The notes under the pieces: generated by a model
What the model saw: only the letters and a program-made list of their open reading frames with translations
Told to the model about the DNA's origin: nothing
The model's database searches: none
Program-made: the position numbers and the translations under genes
In this document: in pieces, positions 45,092-56,099 of the stretch
How the letters are laid out: each line of letters starts with the position of its first letter
How positions within the stretch are numbered: position 1 is the first letter of the stretch
Source of the DNA: Varibaculum cambriense DSM 15806
GTDB lineage: Bacteria > Actinomycetota > Actinomycetes > Actinomycetales > Actinomycetaceae
Direction: 5' to 3'
NCBI RefSeq assembly: GCF_000420065.1
Contig: NZ_ATUF01000002.1
Span: 434,001 to 498,000, forward strand
DNA length: 64,000 nucleotides

Positions 45092-46282
45092 TTACAGATC
45101 GATCTTGGTTACACGACCGGAACCAACGGTGCGGCCACCTTCACGAATAGCGAAGCCCAGGCCGACCTCCATAGCGATCGGTTGAATGAGCTCCACCGAG
45201 ATTTCGGTGGTGTCGCCGGGCATAACCATTTCCTTGCCCTCGGGCAGGGTGATGACGCCGGTAACGTCGGTGGTACGGAAGTAGAACTGGGGACGGTAGC
45301 CAGAGTAGAAGCTCTTGTGGCGGCCACCCTCGTCCTTCTTCAAGATGTAGACCTGACCCTCAAACTTGGTGTGAGTGGTGATCGAGCCGGGCTCTACTAC
45401 TACCTGGCCACGCTCCACGTCTTCACGCTTGGTGCCACGCAGCAGCAGACCGGTGTTGTCGCCCGCCTCGGCCTGATCCATCGACTTGTGGAAGGTCTCG
45501 ATACCGGTAACGGTGGTCTTCTGCGGATCGCGAATACCCAGGATTTCCACCTCGGAGTTCAGCGGGAGCTTACCGCGTTCCACACGACCGGTAACTACGG
45601 TGCCACGACCGGTAATGGTGAAGACGTCCTCAATCGGCATCAAGAACGGCTTGTCCAGATCGCGAACCGGTTCCGGAATGTATTCGTCAACCGCTTCCAT
45701 CAGCTTCTGAACCTGGCCAACCCACTTCTCGTCGCCCTCGAGCGCCTTCAAAGCAGATACCTGGACTACCGGAGCGTTGTCGCCATCGAAGTCCTGGCTG
45801 GACAGCAGGTCGCGGCATTCTTCCTCAACCAGTTCCAGCATTTCTTCGTCGTCAACCATGTCGCACTTGTTCAGCGCAACCAGGATGGCGGGCACGCCCA
45901 CCTGACGAGCGAGCAGTACGTGCTCACGGGTCTGCGCCATGGGGCCGTCAGTTGCGGCAACCACCAGGATCGCGCCGTCCATCTGTGCAGCGCCGGTAAT
46001 CATGTTCTTGATGTAGTCGGCGTGACCGGGGGCGTCTACGTGTGCGTAGTGACGCTTCTCGGTCTGGTATTCCACGTGGGAAACGTTAATGGTAATCCCG
46101 CGTTCACGTTCTTCCGGAGCGTTGTCTACGTCCTCGAAAGGAGTGAAATCGTTCAGTTCCGGATAGGTATCGTGCAGCACTTTGGTGATAGCCGCGGTCA
46201 AGGTGGTCTTGCCGTGGTCAACGTGCCCAATAGTACCAATGTTAACGTGCGGTTTAGTCCGCTCGTACTTAGCCTTAGCCAC
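45092..46282 (-). CDS. tuf: Elongation factor Tu
   Basis: 396 residues, standard length. G1 [10 protein letters not shown]3 DAPGHADY, G4 NKCDM, and the C-terminal [18 protein letters not shown] are all intact. It delivers aminoacyl-tRNA to the ribosome. It is the last gene of the str operon (rpsL-rpsG-fusA-tuf) and has a strong terminator. A 391-codon frame on the opposite strand is a shadow of its strong codon bias. Confidence 0.98.
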   Translation of the reverse strand: MAKAKYERTKPHVNIGTIGHVDHGKTTLTAAITKVLHDTYPELNDFTPFEDVDNAPEERERGITINVSHVEYQTEKRHYAHVDAPGHADYIKNMITGAAQMDGAILVVAATDGPMAQTREHVLLARQVGVPAILVALNKCDMVDDEEMLELVEEECRDLLSSQDFDGDNAPVVQVSALKALEGDEKWVGQVQKLMEAVDEYIPEPVRDLDKPFLMPIEDVFTITGRGTVVTGRVERGKLPLNSEVEILGIRDPQKTTVTGIETFHKSMDQAEAGDNTGLLLRGTKREDVERGQVVVEPGSITTHTKFEGQVYILKKDEGGRHKSFYSGYRPQFYFRTTDVTGVITLPEGKEMVMPGDTTEISVELIQPIAMEVGLGFAIREGGRTVGSGRVTKIDL

Positions 46283-46410
46283 TTAATGTCCTCCTGGACT
46301 CGGGTAGTTATCTATCGCTTGGTTGTCAAAGTAAAGGTTAACACCCAACGCGAATGATCTCCTACGGGTTTTTCTGTGATTTTTAATAAATTAAAAGGTA
46401 CCCGCGAGGG

Positions 46411-48573
46411 CTATTCGCCTCGGGTCTTAGCAATGATTTCCTCAGCAACTGAGCGGGGGACCTCATCGTAGCTGTCAAACTGCATCGTGTAAACGGCACG
46501 ACCCTGCGTCTTTGAACGCAAGTCGCCCACATACCCAAACATTTCCGACAGCGGAACCTTTGCCCGGACTTCCTTCACTCCATTGACATCGTCCATGGAC
46601 TGAATAAATCCGCGGCGAGAGGAAAGATCGCCCATCACGTCACCCATGTATTCTTCTGGGGTCCGGACCTCAACGGCCATAATCGGTTCCAGCAGAACGG
46701 GCTTAGCGCGGCGAGCGCCCTCCCTCAAAACCATGTTACCGGCAATCTTGAATGCCATTTCCGAAGAGTCAACGTCATGGTAAGCACCATCCGTCAAGGT
46801 CGCCTTAATACCGGTTAGCGGGTAACCAGCCAAGACGCCACCCTCCATGGCTTCGCGAATGCCCTGGTCTACCGAAGGAATGTATTCGCGAGGAATACGT
46901 CCGCCGGTAATCTTGTTTACAAACTCGTATGGTTCTTCCGCATCCGTGGGGAGCGGTTCGAAGGTGACCAGTACCTTTGCGAACTGGCCAGAACCACCGG
47001 TCTGTTTCTTGTGGGTGTACTCCACATCCTCGACCGTCTTGCGGATGGTTTCGCGGTAGGCAACCATCGGTGCACCCACGTTTGCTTCCACGTGGAATTC
47101 GCGTTTCATCCGGTCTACCAGTACGTCCAGGTGCAGCTCGCCCATACCGCCGATCACGGTCTGGCCGGTCTCGTCATCTAGACGCACGGTGAAGGTCGGG
47201 TCTTCTTCCGCCAGGCGCTGAATCGCGATGCCCAGCTTTTCCTGGTCAGCCTTGGTCTTGGGCTCAATAGCCACGTGAATAACCGGATCCGGGAAGTTCA
47301 TCGATTCCAGAACTACCGGATGATCGTTCTCACACAAGGTGTCGCCAGTGGTGGTATCTTTGAGTCCCACAAACGCGTAAATGTTTCCAGCATGCGCGAC
47401 TTCAATCGGATTTTCCTTATTGGAGTGCATCTGGAAAATCTTGCCCACCCGCTCGCGGCGCCCTTTAGTGGCGTTAAATAGCGGCGACCCGGCCTTAATG
47501 TGCCCAGAGTAAATCCGGACGTAGGTCAGTTTGCCATAGAACGGGTGCGCGGCAATCTTAAATGCCAGCGCCGCCAAAGGAGCGTTCTCGTCGGGAGGAC
47601 AAAGAATTTCTTCTTCCTCGTTATTGGGGCTGTGTCCTTCCAGCGGCGGTACATCCAGCGGGGAAGGCAGGTAACGCAAAACCCCATCTAGAACCGGCTG
47701 TACGCCCTTGTTCTTGAACGCGCTGCCCGCAAACACCGGGTAGATTTCGCTCTTCAAAGTGAGTTCCCGGATACCGGCGATGATCTGCTCGTTGGTGAGC
47801 TCACCGTTTTCCAGGTAAGCCTCCATCAATTCGTCATTGGCTTCGGCCGCCGCGTCAATCAGTTTCTCGCGGTATTCTTCAGCGCGATCTTTCAGATCAG
47901 CGGGGATTTCCCCATATTCGAGAACCGCACCCAAAGTGGGGTCTCCCTTGGATACTTTCGCGCCCTTCTTATTGGCGGCTGCGGCCTGCTCTTCGCTGAA
48001 AGTTTCCGGGAAATAGACCGCCCGCATTTCCAGCAGGTCAACGATTCCTTTGAACTCGGACTCGGCGCCAATCGGCAGTACCATGACTACCGGCTTAGCG
48101 TGCAGGCGATCCTCGATGGTTTTTACCGAGTAGTAGAAATCAGCACCCAGCTTGTCCATCTTGTTGACGAAGCAAATACGGGGAACGTCATACTTGTCAG
48201 CCTGACGCCATACGGTTTCAGACTGGGGTTCTACGCCCTCTTTACCATCGAATACTGCTACGGCTCCGTCCAGGACGCGCAGCGAGCGCTCTACCTCGAC
48301 GGTGAAGTCAACGTGACCAGGGGTATCAATAATGTTGATCTGTTGACCATGCCAAAAACAGGTAGTTGCCGCGGAGGTAATGGTGATTCCGCGTTCCTTC
48401 TCCTGTTCCATCCAGTCCATAGTGCCGGCACCATCGTGGGTTTCCCCAATCTTGTAGTTGATGCCCGTGTAGTACAGGATGCGTTCGGTTACAGTGGTTT
48501 TACCAGCATCAATGTGAGCCATGATGCCGATGTTGCGAACCTTAGATAGGTCAGCAAGCACTTCTAATGCCAC
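46411..48573 (-). CDS. fusA: Elongation factor G
   Basis: 720 residues. [22 protein letters not shown] (G1), DTPGHVDF (G3) and NKMDK (G4) are intact. Domains II-V follow, including [10 protein letters not shown] and the C-terminal [15 protein letters not shown]. It drives translocation and, with RRF, ribosome recycling. Twenty-one bp separate it from rpsG. Confidence 0.98.
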   Translation of the reverse strand: MALEVLADLSKVRNIGIMAHIDAGKTTVTERILYYTGINYKIGETHDGAGTMDWMEQEKERGITITSAATTCFWHGQQINIIDTPGHVDFTVEVERSLRVLDGAVAVFDGKEGVEPQSETVWRQADKYDVPRICFVNKMDKLGADFYYSVKTIEDRLHAKPVVMVLPIGAESEFKGIVDLLEMRAVYFPETFSEEQAAAANKKGAKVSKGDPTLGAVLEYGEIPADLKDRAEEYREKLIDAAAEANDELMEAYLENGELTNEQIIAGIRELTLKSEIYPVFAGSAFKNKGVQPVLDGVLRYLPSPLDVPPLEGHSPNNEEEEILCPPDENAPLAALAFKIAAHPFYGKLTYVRIYSGHIKAGSPLFNATKGRRERVGKIFQMHSNKENPIEVAHAGNIYAFVGLKDTTTGDTLCENDHPVVLESMNFPDPVIHVAIEPKTKADQEKLGIAIQRLAEEDPTFTVRLDDETGQTVIGGMGELHLDVLVDRMKREFHVEANVGAPMVAYRETIRKTVEDVEYTHKKQTGGSGQFAKVLVTFEPLPTDAEEPYEFVNKITGGRIPREYIPSVDQGIREAMEGGVLAGYPLTGIKATLTDGAYHDVDSSEMAFKIAGNMVLREGARRAKPVLLEPIMAVEVRTPEEYMGDVMGDLSSRRGFIQSMDDVNGVKEVRAKVPLSEMFGYVGDLRSKTQGRAVYTMQFDSYDEVPRSVAEEIIAKTRGE

Positions 48574-48594
48574 AATTGTTCCTTCCGGTTAGAG

Positions 48595-49065
48595 TTACCA
48601 GCGGTAGTGGGCAAAAGCCTTGTTGGACTCCGCCATCTTGTGCATATCTTCACGACGCTTCACCGCAGCACCCAGGCCGTTGGAAGCATCCAAAATTTCG
48701 TTCATGAGGCGTTCGGTCATGGTCTTTTCACGACGCTGCCGCGAAAAGTCAACCAACCAACGCAGCGCCAAAGTGGTGGCGCGCGCCGGGCGTACTTCCA
48801 CCGGAACCTGGTAGGTGGCGCCGCCAACGCGGCGAGAACGTACCTCTAGAGCGGGGCGAACATTTTCCAGAGCGCGTTTTAGAACGCTTACTGGTTCCTG
48901 CTCGGTACGCTCACGCACGCCCTCGAGCGCGCCGTAGACGATGCGTTCCGCCAAAGATTTTTTGCCGTCTAGCAGCACCCGATTGACCAACTGGGTGACG
49001 ATGGTCGAGTTGTAAACCGGATCAACCGCCAAAGGGCGCTTGGGAGCTGGACCTTTACGAGGCAT
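48595..49065 (-). CDS. rpsG: 30S ribosomal protein S7
   Basis: 156 residues from [12 protein letters not shown]. The longer open frame to 49167 reads back into rpsL and is rejected. [31 protein letters not shown] and [13 protein letters not shown] are the conserved blocks. The start follows the rpsL stop almost immediately. Confidence 0.97.
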   Translation of the reverse strand: MPRKGPAPKRPLAVDPVYNSTIVTQLVNRVLLDGKKSLAERIVYGALEGVRERTEQEPVSVLKRALENVRPALEVRSRRVGGATYQVPVEVRPARATTLALRWLVDFSRQRREKTMTERLMNEILDASNGLGAAVKRREDMHKMAESNKAFAHYRW

Positions 49066-49066
49066 A

Positions 49067-49441
49067 CTACTTCTTCTCCTTCTTCGCGCCGTACTTCGAC
49101 CGGCCCTGGCCACGGTCACGCACACCCTGGGTGTCCAGCGCGCCGCGCACGATGTGGAAACGCACACCGGGCAGGTCCTTTACACGTCCACCGCGCACCA
49201 GCACAATGGAGTGTTCTTGCAGATTATGTCCCTCGCCGGGGATGTAAGCGGTCACTTCAATGCCGCTGGACAGACGCACACGCGCCACTTTCCGCAATGC
49301 CGAGTTCGGCTTCTTCGGGGTGGTGGTGTACACACGAGTGCAAACGCCGCGGCGCTGGGGCGAGCCCTTTAGCGCGCGAGTTTTACTCTTCGCCTTCTTA
49401 GTTGAGCGTCCTTTGCGGACCAACTGTTGGATGGTAGGCAC
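49067..49441 (-). CDS. rpsL: 30S ribosomal protein S12
   Basis: 124 residues starting at GTG after AGGAGAAG. The decoding-site loops [18 protein letters not shown] and [17 protein letters not shown] are intact. The streptomycin-relevant lysine in TPKKPNS has the wild-type residue. It is the first gene of the str operon. Confidence 0.97.
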   Translation of the reverse strand: MPTIQQLVRKGRSTKKAKSKTRALKGSPQRRGVCTRVYTTTPKKPNSALRKVARVRLSSGIEVTAYIPGEGHNLQEHSIVLVRGGRVKDLPGVRFHIVRGALDTQGVRDRGQGRSKYGAKKEKK

Positions 49442-49811
49442 TACTTCTCCTGTTACTTAATGTCGAAACACTTGCCACGCGGTACCGAAATATCGACCCC
49501 AGAAACGGGCATACTACACCGCCGGGGCCGGCCCGCCAGGTTAAGGCTGCACAGGATGCTTGCCTAGGTGGTCAGCGGATCGCGCCTAACTGACTTACCC
49601 TTAACGTCCGGAGCTCAACGGAGAAGAGCCCGTGCCAGAAAATCTGACTAGTTCGGGGCCCGGTATCGCGGGCACCATGATTAAAATTAGTCAGCCCCCC
49701 TATTGCTGGTCAAACCGGATTAGCAAATAAAAGCGCTTTTGTGACTGATTCCATGAGTAAAGCTAGGATTCCGAGATCCTTTGCCGATATTCCAGGGAGG
49801 TTAGTGTCCGC
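49442..49811. other. Divergent promoter region between rpsL and menF
   Basis: 370 bp without a gene. On the minus strand TAGTAT (about 49510-49515) could be the -10 of the str operon. On the plus strand TTGTGA (49739-49744) and TAGGAT (49764-49769) could serve menF, although the spacer is 19 bp. No riboswitch is recognised. Confidence 0.35.
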
Positions 49812-51245
49812 TTGCTTCCTGGCTTATTATGGGGAATCGTGTGTTCCTCTAGCCTGCCCGCGAGCGGAGTTTTGCAATACCGCCTGTGCCGACTAAGCGG
49901 TGATAATTGCGACTTTAAGCAGGTAATAGCATTTTTAAAACATAACCAACATTTGCTTTCGCCCGCCGCAGCTAGCCGCAGCACCCTTACGGTTTGGAGC
50001 GGGGAGCGGCTTAAGTTAGCGGGTTTAGGTGTAGCTTGGCAGGCCCACTTTAGCGGGGAAAACAGCTTTACGAAGGCCGAGGAAGCGTGGCAGGATTTAT
50101 GCGAACATGCTCAGGTTATTTCCGGTGGCGAGGATGAAAAATCTGGGATAGCTGCCAAACTACGGCAGGCAGCAGCGGAGAAAAACTGCTGTTCAGAAGC
50201 AGAAAAAATCAACTGGCCACTGGTTTTGGGTAGTTTCGGGTTTACCTCCTCCACCCCCTCCTTGCTATTAGTTCCGGCTTTAGCAGTAGTTTCCAGTGGC
50301 GCTAACACCTGGCTCTGGCAGGCTCGTTGGCAGGCGGGGCAAGCAGATTTCCGAGGACGGCGGCGAAATTCCGGAGAAACGGCGCAACCTGCAGCCAGCT
50401 TCATCGCTGAGGAATCCCCGCTATCTCCCGCCAGCCCGGCACAGATAGTAAGCGAAGCACACCCACATTTACAGCCAGATGCCTGGAAGGCTGCAGTGGC
50501 GCGCGCGGCAGCAGAAATCCGCGCCGGACGCGCAGACAAAATCGTGCTCGCCCGCGATAAAGAACTACGCTTTGACCGCGAGGTTTCCTTGGCGAGAGTC
50601 ACCAAATACTTGGCAGACAAATACCCCACTTGCTGGACTTATGCGATTGGTGACCTGGTAGGAGCCAGCCCCGAAATGCTGGCTAGCGTCAGCGAAGGGA
50701 GGCTGCTGTGCCGCGTCCTCGCCGGCTCGGCTGTTCCTTCCCAGGAACAACGCTTACTAAGCGATCCGAAAGAGCAGCTCGAGCACCGCTTGGCAGTGCA
50801 AAGCGCCCAGGAGTCGCTAACTGAATTGAACTTAGATTTAGAGATACCTGCCCCGCATCTGCTGCACCTGGGGTATGTTACCCATTTGGCAACCGATATT
50901 ACCGCTGAAAACCTGGCGGAACAGGCGGTTACTTCTTTGCGGGCGGCAGCGGCGCTCCATCCCACGGCCGCGGTTTGTGGAAAGCCCCGGAAGGTAGCGG
51001 CCCAGCGCCTGGCGGCCCTAGAGGCTATGGATAGGCGCCGTTATGCCGCCCCAATCGGCTGGATGGACGCCGGTGGCGAGGGTGAATGGGCGATTGCCCT
51101 GCGCTGCGCCGAGCGTGACCCGGAGCGCGCAGACATTTATCGCCTGATCGCGGGGGCAGGGATTATGGGAGATTCTGATCCCCAGCGCGAACTGGCCGAA
51201 ACTGAAACCAAAATGTCGCCGCTGCTCCGCGCCCTCCAGGCGTAA
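49812..51245 (+). CDS. menF: Isochorismate synthase MenF
   Basis: Up to 477 residues. The start is TTG 49812, or GTG 49839, which has GGGG just before it. The C-terminal half is a chorismate-binding domain: KIVLARDKEL, VGASPEMLAS, LAGSA, HRLAVQSAQESL, HPTAAVCGKP, and the metal-site IAGAGIMGDSDPQRELAETETK. It converts chorismate to isochorismate, the first committed step of menaquinone synthesis. menD, menC, menB and menE follow within 8 kb, which favours MenF over an anthranilate or salicylate enzyme. Confidence 0.87.
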   Translation: MLPGLLWGIVCSSSLPASGVLQYRLCRLSGDNCDFKQVIAFLKHNQHLLSPAAASRSTLTVWSGERLKLAGLGVAWQAHFSGENSFTKAEEAWQDLCEHAQVISGGEDEKSGIAAKLRQAAAEKNCCSEAEKINWPLVLGSFGFTSSTPSLLLVPALAVVSSGANTWLWQARWQAGQADFRGRRRNSGETAQPAASFIAEESPLSPASPAQIVSEAHPHLQPDAWKAAVARAAAEIRAGRADKIVLARDKELRFDREVSLARVTKYLADKYPTCWTYAIGDLVGASPEMLASVSEGRLLCRVLAGSAVPSQEQRLLSDPKEQLEHRLAVQSAQESLTELNLDLEIPAPHLLHLGYVTHLATDITAENLAEQAVTSLRAAAALHPTAAVCGKPRKVAAQRLAALEAMDRRRYAAPIGWMDAGGEGEWAIALRCAERDPERADIYRLIAGAGIMGDSDPQRELAETETKMSPLLRALQA

Positions 51246-51602
51246 ACCGAGTTTGTATAACAAGTACCGCTAACTATTCCAGGAATAACAAAGATAAGTT
51301 TCCCCCTACTACCGCAAGCAACGTTTGCAGTGCCATCAATTTTCTTGATTAAAGCTAAATTAATTGTATTGGAATATCTTATAGGACCTATGGGCCAATT
51401 TGTTTTTCAAAGAAAAATTTTTTGAGGATATTTTCACCACCTCTCTGAAAGAAATTTCCCTATATAAGCAGTTCACAACAGTGTAAGCAGTTATTTTAGG
51501 CAGAAATAAAAAATTTTACAGCATATTTTTCTACTGTATAACTTTGTCCTAATAAAAAGGGTTACCCCAGAAATTTCCACTAACCAATCGAAGGGAAAAT
51601 AA
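51246..51602. other. AT-rich intergenic region
   Basis: 357 bp, clearly lower in GC than its surroundings, with no gene. A cluster of A/T runs (51400-51560) precedes the ATG at 51603, which has GAAGGGAA as ribosome binding site. It probably holds the promoter and a long leader of the surface-protein gene. Confidence 0.4.
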
Positions 51603-52556
51603 ATGAACGAAAACAAACGGTCCATCCGCTTGCTGGCGTTGATAGTGGCAACACTTTTTGCAATGACAACACTATTCTTTGCGGGTTCCGCTGCAAATGC
51701 TTGGGCTCAGGATCCTGCAGGGTCTAAACACATCACTGCGCTGAAATTCAGCGTACTTAATTACGAGTTTGGTCAATCCCCCAACGGAGTTCAGGTTGGA
51801 ACTTCCACCGAGAATGTAACGGTTCAGTCCAAAAAGTTTTTACAGGCTGACCGGAATGCAGATGCTTGGAAAGATGCTACCGGGACCTTTGCCCCCGAAT
51901 TTAAGTATCGCATCAAAATCGGCTTTAGCGCCACCACCGGTTATGATTTCGATGGCCTGACAAAAGAGCAGATTGAACTGGAAACCGGCGAAAAAGCGGT
52001 TGAATATGATGCTGCACATAAGCTAGCTATATTCGAGCTGAAGCGCATTCCCCAAAACCATACGCTTACCTTCAACACCAATGGCGGCAGCAATATTAAT
52101 CCCGTCACCGAACCCGAAAACACGGTTATTGACCTAGCTGATTATCTGCCCACCAAAAAGGGTTTCAAATTTGCAGGTTGGTATGCTGATGCAGCGCTTA
52201 CTCAAAAAATGGACGAAGTAGCTTTAGGTCAGAACATCACCGTTTACGCGAAGTGGACTGAAGATGAAAACGCAGCCCCCGAAAATCCGCAGCCTGCACA
52301 ACCTGGTGATTCCGAAAATCAGCCGGCACCGGCACCCAATCCGGCACCTAAGCCAAAGCCTTCTGCCACTAATAGGGGCACTGCCTCGGTAGCTACCGGT
52401 TCCAAAGCTGTAAAAGCTGCCAAGAAGATCCCCCAGGGGGAGGCTAAAACCCCAGTTACTGGTAGCCACTCCCTATTGGCAATCCCGATGTCTATTGCGA
52501 TGACCGCCGCGGGTGCGGTACTGATTGCCTCTCGCCGTAAGAAAGCAATCCTTTAA
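51603..52556 (+). CDS. Sortase-anchored protein with InlB B-repeat
   Basis: 317 residues. A signal peptide ends near SAANAWAQ. An unassigned beta-rich domain (about residues 40-155) precedes one InlB B-repeat (Listeria-Bacteroides repeat): HTLTFNTNGGSNINPV to FAGWYADAAL and ITVYAKWTED. Next are a Pro/Ala spacer, TPVTG, a hydrophobic helix and SRRKK, a sortase signal with a non-LPXTG motif. A wall-bound adhesin-like protein, inserted between menF and the menDCB group and preceded by AT-rich DNA. Confidence 0.82.
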   Translation: MNENKRSIRLLALIVATLFAMTTLFFAGSAANAWAQDPAGSKHITALKFSVLNYEFGQSPNGVQVGTSTENVTVQSKKFLQADRNADAWKDATGTFAPEFKYRIKIGFSATTGYDFDGLTKEQIELETGEKAVEYDAAHKLAIFELKRIPQNHTLTFNTNGGSNINPVTEPENTVIDLADYLPTKKGFKFAGWYADAALTQKMDEVALGQNITVYAKWTEDENAAPENPQPAQPGDSENQPAPAPNPAPKPKPSATNRGTASVATGSKAVKAAKKIPQGEAKTPVTGSHSLLAIPMSIAMTAAGAVLIASRRKKAIL

Positions 52557-52591
52557 GGAAAACTCGGGTTTATACCGGAAAACTTCTCAAG

Positions 52592-52633
52592 AATTTTGGG
52601 CAGCCAGATTTTTCTGGCTGCCCAAAATTTTTT
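52592..52633 (+). terminator. Terminator of the InlB-repeat protein gene
   Basis: A perfect 17-bp stem AATTTTGGGCAGCCAGA and its complement with a short T loop, followed by TTTT. Confidence 0.9.
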
Positions 52634-52746
52634 CTTGCCCTACCGAGGCAGGAGTCTCAGTTCTCAAAGAGAACAACCAACCCTGCTGTCGGTCACGAAG
52701 TGACTACCCCCCCCCCAGACACACGCCCTCTAAACGCAAAACCTAA

Positions 52747-54906
52747 CTAGAGGGCAGCTAGCTCCCGCCGAATTTCAGATTCTAAGGCGGCGCGGCGAGC
52801 ACGCAAATCTGGTAGATAAGCATTAATTTCTACGATTTCCCGGCGCGGTTTCTCACAAAGAATTGTTTTCAGTTCTTCTATGTCCTGAGCGCAGCGGTAG
52901 TCCCAACCGAGGCCGGCGGCCAGGGCAGACAGGTCGAAACGCTGCGGCGTTAAGAAATAGCGTTCGAAGACTTCCGGGTTCGCCAGTTCACCGTGCTCTA
53001 GGGTAGCGAAAATACGTCCTCCCCCATCGTTGAGCACCATTACCTGTACGGTAGGCGTGTCCTCCAATTGCCCGGTGAGCAAGCCGGTCAAATCATGCAG
53101 GCAGGTCAAATCGCCGGCAATCAGCCGGACTGCACGCCCAGTTCCGGCAGCTAACCCCAAAGCAGTAGCAATATTTCCATCAATGCCCGCCAGACCACGG
53201 TTCGCGCAATAGCGAATCCCCCGATCTCCGCGCGCCGCCAAATCGAAAGCGCGAATGGTATTAGAGGCACCAAGCATAGTCAGCGGAGGGGCACCAGCGG
53301 CGGTCACCTTCTTACCGTCAGGTTGCGCCAGCACGCTCCCCGCGCCATCCGCATCCCTGACGCTATCCGCACTGCTGAGGGGCTTACTCGCCGATGGGTC
53401 ACTGTTCCTAGTCGAATCGGGGTCACGATTAATCCAGGCTTCATAGACGTCCTCGTAAATACGGGCGAGAGCGAAAGGATCGATCCCCATTTCTAATTCC
53501 CGCAGGTTATCGCTAAGTTCCGGGGCTCCTTCGGACGTGGGCATCCGGAGGCGGTGAGCAGCTTCACTCGCGCCCTGTCCCTCTTCACTAGAGGTCGCAA
53601 AAACATGATTTTTTAGGTTTCCCGAAGGCGCAGTCGCCCTCTCCGTTGCTACCTGCGAAAGATCACGAGGATCAAACGCCGCATAGTTAGCGTTTTGCCA
53701 CACGGTCACTGCCCGCCGATCCACCCCCCGGCGATAGGCACGTTCCACCCCTTGCGCTACCTCGCGCCACCGCGCCAACCAGGCAGGGCTAGCAGCCGCA
53801 GGGAAAACTGTATCCACCTGCGCGGTAGTGGTAGGAACATATTTACCGGTGAGATTAGTTTTCGCTCCCAAGCTAGGCAGGCAATAGATGGGAATATCGC
53901 CCCGGGAAAGCAAGGCACTTATAGGACGAGACAAAGTGGCGTGTCCAGCTATAATAATCTGCTCGATTTCAGCAGCGAGGGCGGGAAGCACCTGTGGAGT
54001 GTGCGCGATCTGCACCACGTTGCCCGGTTTCAGGGTAACGGTTGGTTCCGCCAACACCGGGAGTCCCCAACTTTGTGCTGCCTGCGCCACCTGCGGGGGA
54101 CACTGATCGGCCAAAACTACCAGGGTTTTTGCGTTTTTTCGGGGCGTTGTTTCGGCGCCATCAGCCGTTAGCGACGTTGTCAAGGATACTAGTGAAGAGG
54201 GCGCGGAGATGTCCTTATCAGAGGGGTGAGCTAGCAGCTCAGCAGGAATCTGCCAGGTATTGGAAGTCACCAAGGGCGGCGCAAACCCCAAATTAATATG
54301 TAGCGGGTAGCGCTGCCCGCGTCGGCTCTCTCCCTGTCCCCCAGCCTGCGCTAGCGCCGCCCCCAGGCGGTCTTTGGTAGCTGATAGGTCGTCCTCGCTG
54401 GCGTCAATATCTAGCGCTACTGGGCAGGCAGTCCCAAAAAACCCTTCCTGCCAGGTAGTTTGGTTCGCCCCGGTGCCGCGGGCAGCGCGAGGACGATCAG
54501 CGGTCAACGCAATCAGCGGGATGCCGCAGTGGAAAGCCTCCAATAATCCGGCATGTAACTCCGCGACTGCCGTACCCGAAGTCACTACCAACGCTACCGG
54601 AGTGTAGGCCGCTTCCTCGCCCTTATAAATACCGGATTTTGCCAGCCCTAAAGCAAAGAACGCTGCAGAACGTTCATCCAAGCGCACATGGGTACGCACT
54701 ATCCCTGCCTGTGCTAACGCCGCCAAAGCATAGGTGAGAGGCGCACAGCGAGAGCCGGGACAAATCACGAAATCGCGCACTCCCGCGCGCACTAGCTCGC
54801 TGACCGCTAGCCGCGCAAAGGCAGTCGCATCATCCAGATTTTCTCCTGCCCCTTCCATATTTTGCTTGTCGTGGGAGGCACTTAAGGAGCAAGAAACGTC
54901 GCTCAC
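52747..54906 (-). CDS. menD: MenD, SEPHCHC synthase
   Basis: 719 residues; most MenD proteins are about 550-580. It starts at GTG overlapping the menC stop (GTGA). ThDP-enzyme landmarks: FVICPGSRCAPLTYAL, the catalytic Glu in RLDERSAAFFALG, and the ThDP/metal segment AGDLTCLHDLTG near residue 615. It joins 2-oxoglutarate and isochorismate. The extra length is low-complexity sequence between the middle and ThDP domains (about residues 420-560), rich in Ser, Asp and Glu. Confidence 0.9.
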   Translation of the reverse strand: MSDVSCSLSASHDKQNMEGAGENLDDATAFARLAVSELVRAGVRDFVICPGSRCAPLTYALAALAQAGIVRTHVRLDERSAAFFALGLAKSGIYKGEEAAYTPVALVVTSGTAVAELHAGLLEAFHCGIPLIALTADRPRAARGTGANQTTWQEGFFGTACPVALDIDASEDDLSATKDRLGAALAQAGGQGESRRGQRYPLHINLGFAPPLVTSNTWQIPAELLAHPSDKDISAPSSLVSLTTSLTADGAETTPRKNAKTLVVLADQCPPQVAQAAQSWGLPVLAEPTVTLKPGNVVQIAHTPQVLPALAAEIEQIIIAGHATLSRPISALLSRGDIPIYCLPSLGAKTNLTGKYVPTTTAQVDTVFPAAASPAWLARWREVAQGVERAYRRGVDRRAVTVWQNANYAAFDPRDLSQVATERATAPSGNLKNHVFATSSEEGQGASEAAHRLRMPTSEGAPELSDNLRELEMGIDPFALARIYEDVYEAWINRDPDSTRNSDPSASKPLSSADSVRDADGAGSVLAQPDGKKVTAAGAPPLTMLGASNTIRAFDLAARGDRGIRYCANRGLAGIDGNIATALGLAAGTGRAVRLIAGDLTCLHDLTGLLTGQLEDTPTVQVMVLNDGGGRIFATLEHGELANPEVFERYFLTPQRFDLSALAAGLGWDYRCAQDIEELKTILCEKPRREIVEINAYLPDLRARRAALESEIRRELAAL

Positions 54907-55988
54907 CGACTAGCTACCTCCGCCACGTCTCGCATCCGCTGACTCCAACGGTTAACCAGGTCGCGGTGATCATCGTTGCTGGGAGCGCAGATTAAATCAG
55001 TGTTTACTTCTACTTCTCGCACTGCTAGTTGACCGTCCCGTACCTGCCAGGGTTGACGAGAAACATCAGATTTAAGCAACTGGCTGGTGGCCAGGCCGCA
55101 GGCATGCGGAAGCTGTGCCATCGCGGCGGCGGCGCGTACCCCTAGTCCGATACCTACCGCACTATCAACTGCGGAAGAAACCACCACTTCCAGGCCGCGT
55201 TGCTTGGCTTTCTTCGCCAAATCGATAACCGTCGATACTCCCCCCAGGGGCTGGATTTTCACAATCATTACATCCGCACAGCCATCGGGCAGGTCAGATA
55301 GCGGATCTGGGGAGCGGCGAATCAGTTCGTCAACCGCGATCGGCACCGAGGTCGTGGCGCGTAGCTCTAGAAGATCTTCCGCGCTCTTGCAGGGCTGTTC
55401 CACATATTCCAGTCCCCCCGCAGCCTCATTTAGGGCAGCAATCGCGGCTTTGGCTTCTGCCAGGCTCCATACCCCATTAGCATCGACGCGAATCCGATAA
55501 TCCTGCCCAAACTGTTTTTCGAGGGCGGCGCGCACGGCTTTTATCCGTTCTACATCATCGGCAAGTTCAGTGCCGCGATCAGCAACTTTAACTTTCGCAG
55601 TCCGGCAGCCTCCGCTTTGCTCCACAATTTCCGCGGCGCGTTTGGACGATACCACCGGCACGGTCACGTTCACCGGTACGCTGCCCCGAACTATCTGAGG
55701 TGCTGGCTCGGTGAGGGCGTTGACGGCTGACCATAGCCACCGTTTCGATTCGTGCGGGCCATAATCCCAGAAGGGAGCGAACTCTCCCCAACGGTTCCCG
55801 GAACGCAGCAACACGCCCTCGCGCACAATTATGCGGCGGAAACGGTTCACGAGCGGCAGGGAATACACCAGTGCCTGGTCAATGTCGATCGCGGGAAACT
55901 CAGAGTTTTCAAATAGTTTACCGAGGACACTAACTTGTGCCTCCGGTACTTCCACTAGCATCGGGGTACTGATATTTCCTGCCATCAC
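54903..55988 (-). CDS. menC: o-Succinylbenzoate synthase MenC
   Basis: 361 residues of the enolase superfamily. The catalytic Lys lies in TAKVKVAD, metal ligands are in RVDANGVWS, EYVEQPC and VAVDE-type segments, and the second Lys is in DVMIVKIQPLGG. It dehydrates SHCHC to o-succinylbenzoate. It overlaps menD by 4 bp, so translation is coupled. Confidence 0.9.
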   Translation of the reverse strand: MMAGNISTPMLVEVPEAQVSVLGKLFENSEFPAIDIDQALVYSLPLVNRFRRIIVREGVLLRSGNRWGEFAPFWDYGPHESKRWLWSAVNALTEPAPQIVRGSVPVNVTVPVVSSKRAAEIVEQSGGCRTAKVKVADRGTELADDVERIKAVRAALEKQFGQDYRIRVDANGVWSLAEAKAAIAALNEAAGGLEYVEQPCKSAEDLLELRATTSVPIAVDELIRRSPDPLSDLPDGCADVMIVKIQPLGGVSTVIDLAKKAKQRGLEVVVSSAVDSAVGIGLGVRAAAAMAQLPHACGLATSQLLKSDVSRQPWQVRDGQLAVREVEVNTDLICAPSNDDHRDLVNRWSQRMRDVAEVASR

Positions 55989-56099
55989 GTTTCCCTTGTT
56001 GTTTCTAATTTCCTGCTACTGATTCCCATAGCCCTTGCCTGGCACCGACCGGGCTAACTTCTACCGTTTTCTATTGTCAGCCTATTTGCCCAGAAAAGC

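Noticed and set aside
45182-46357. 391-codon open frame antisense to tuf
   Set aside because: A shadow of the strongly biased EF-Tu codons; no ribosome binding site and no protein-like features.
48595-49167. Longer N terminus for S7
   Set aside because: The extra 34 residues read through the end of rps[13 protein letters not shown] is the family start.
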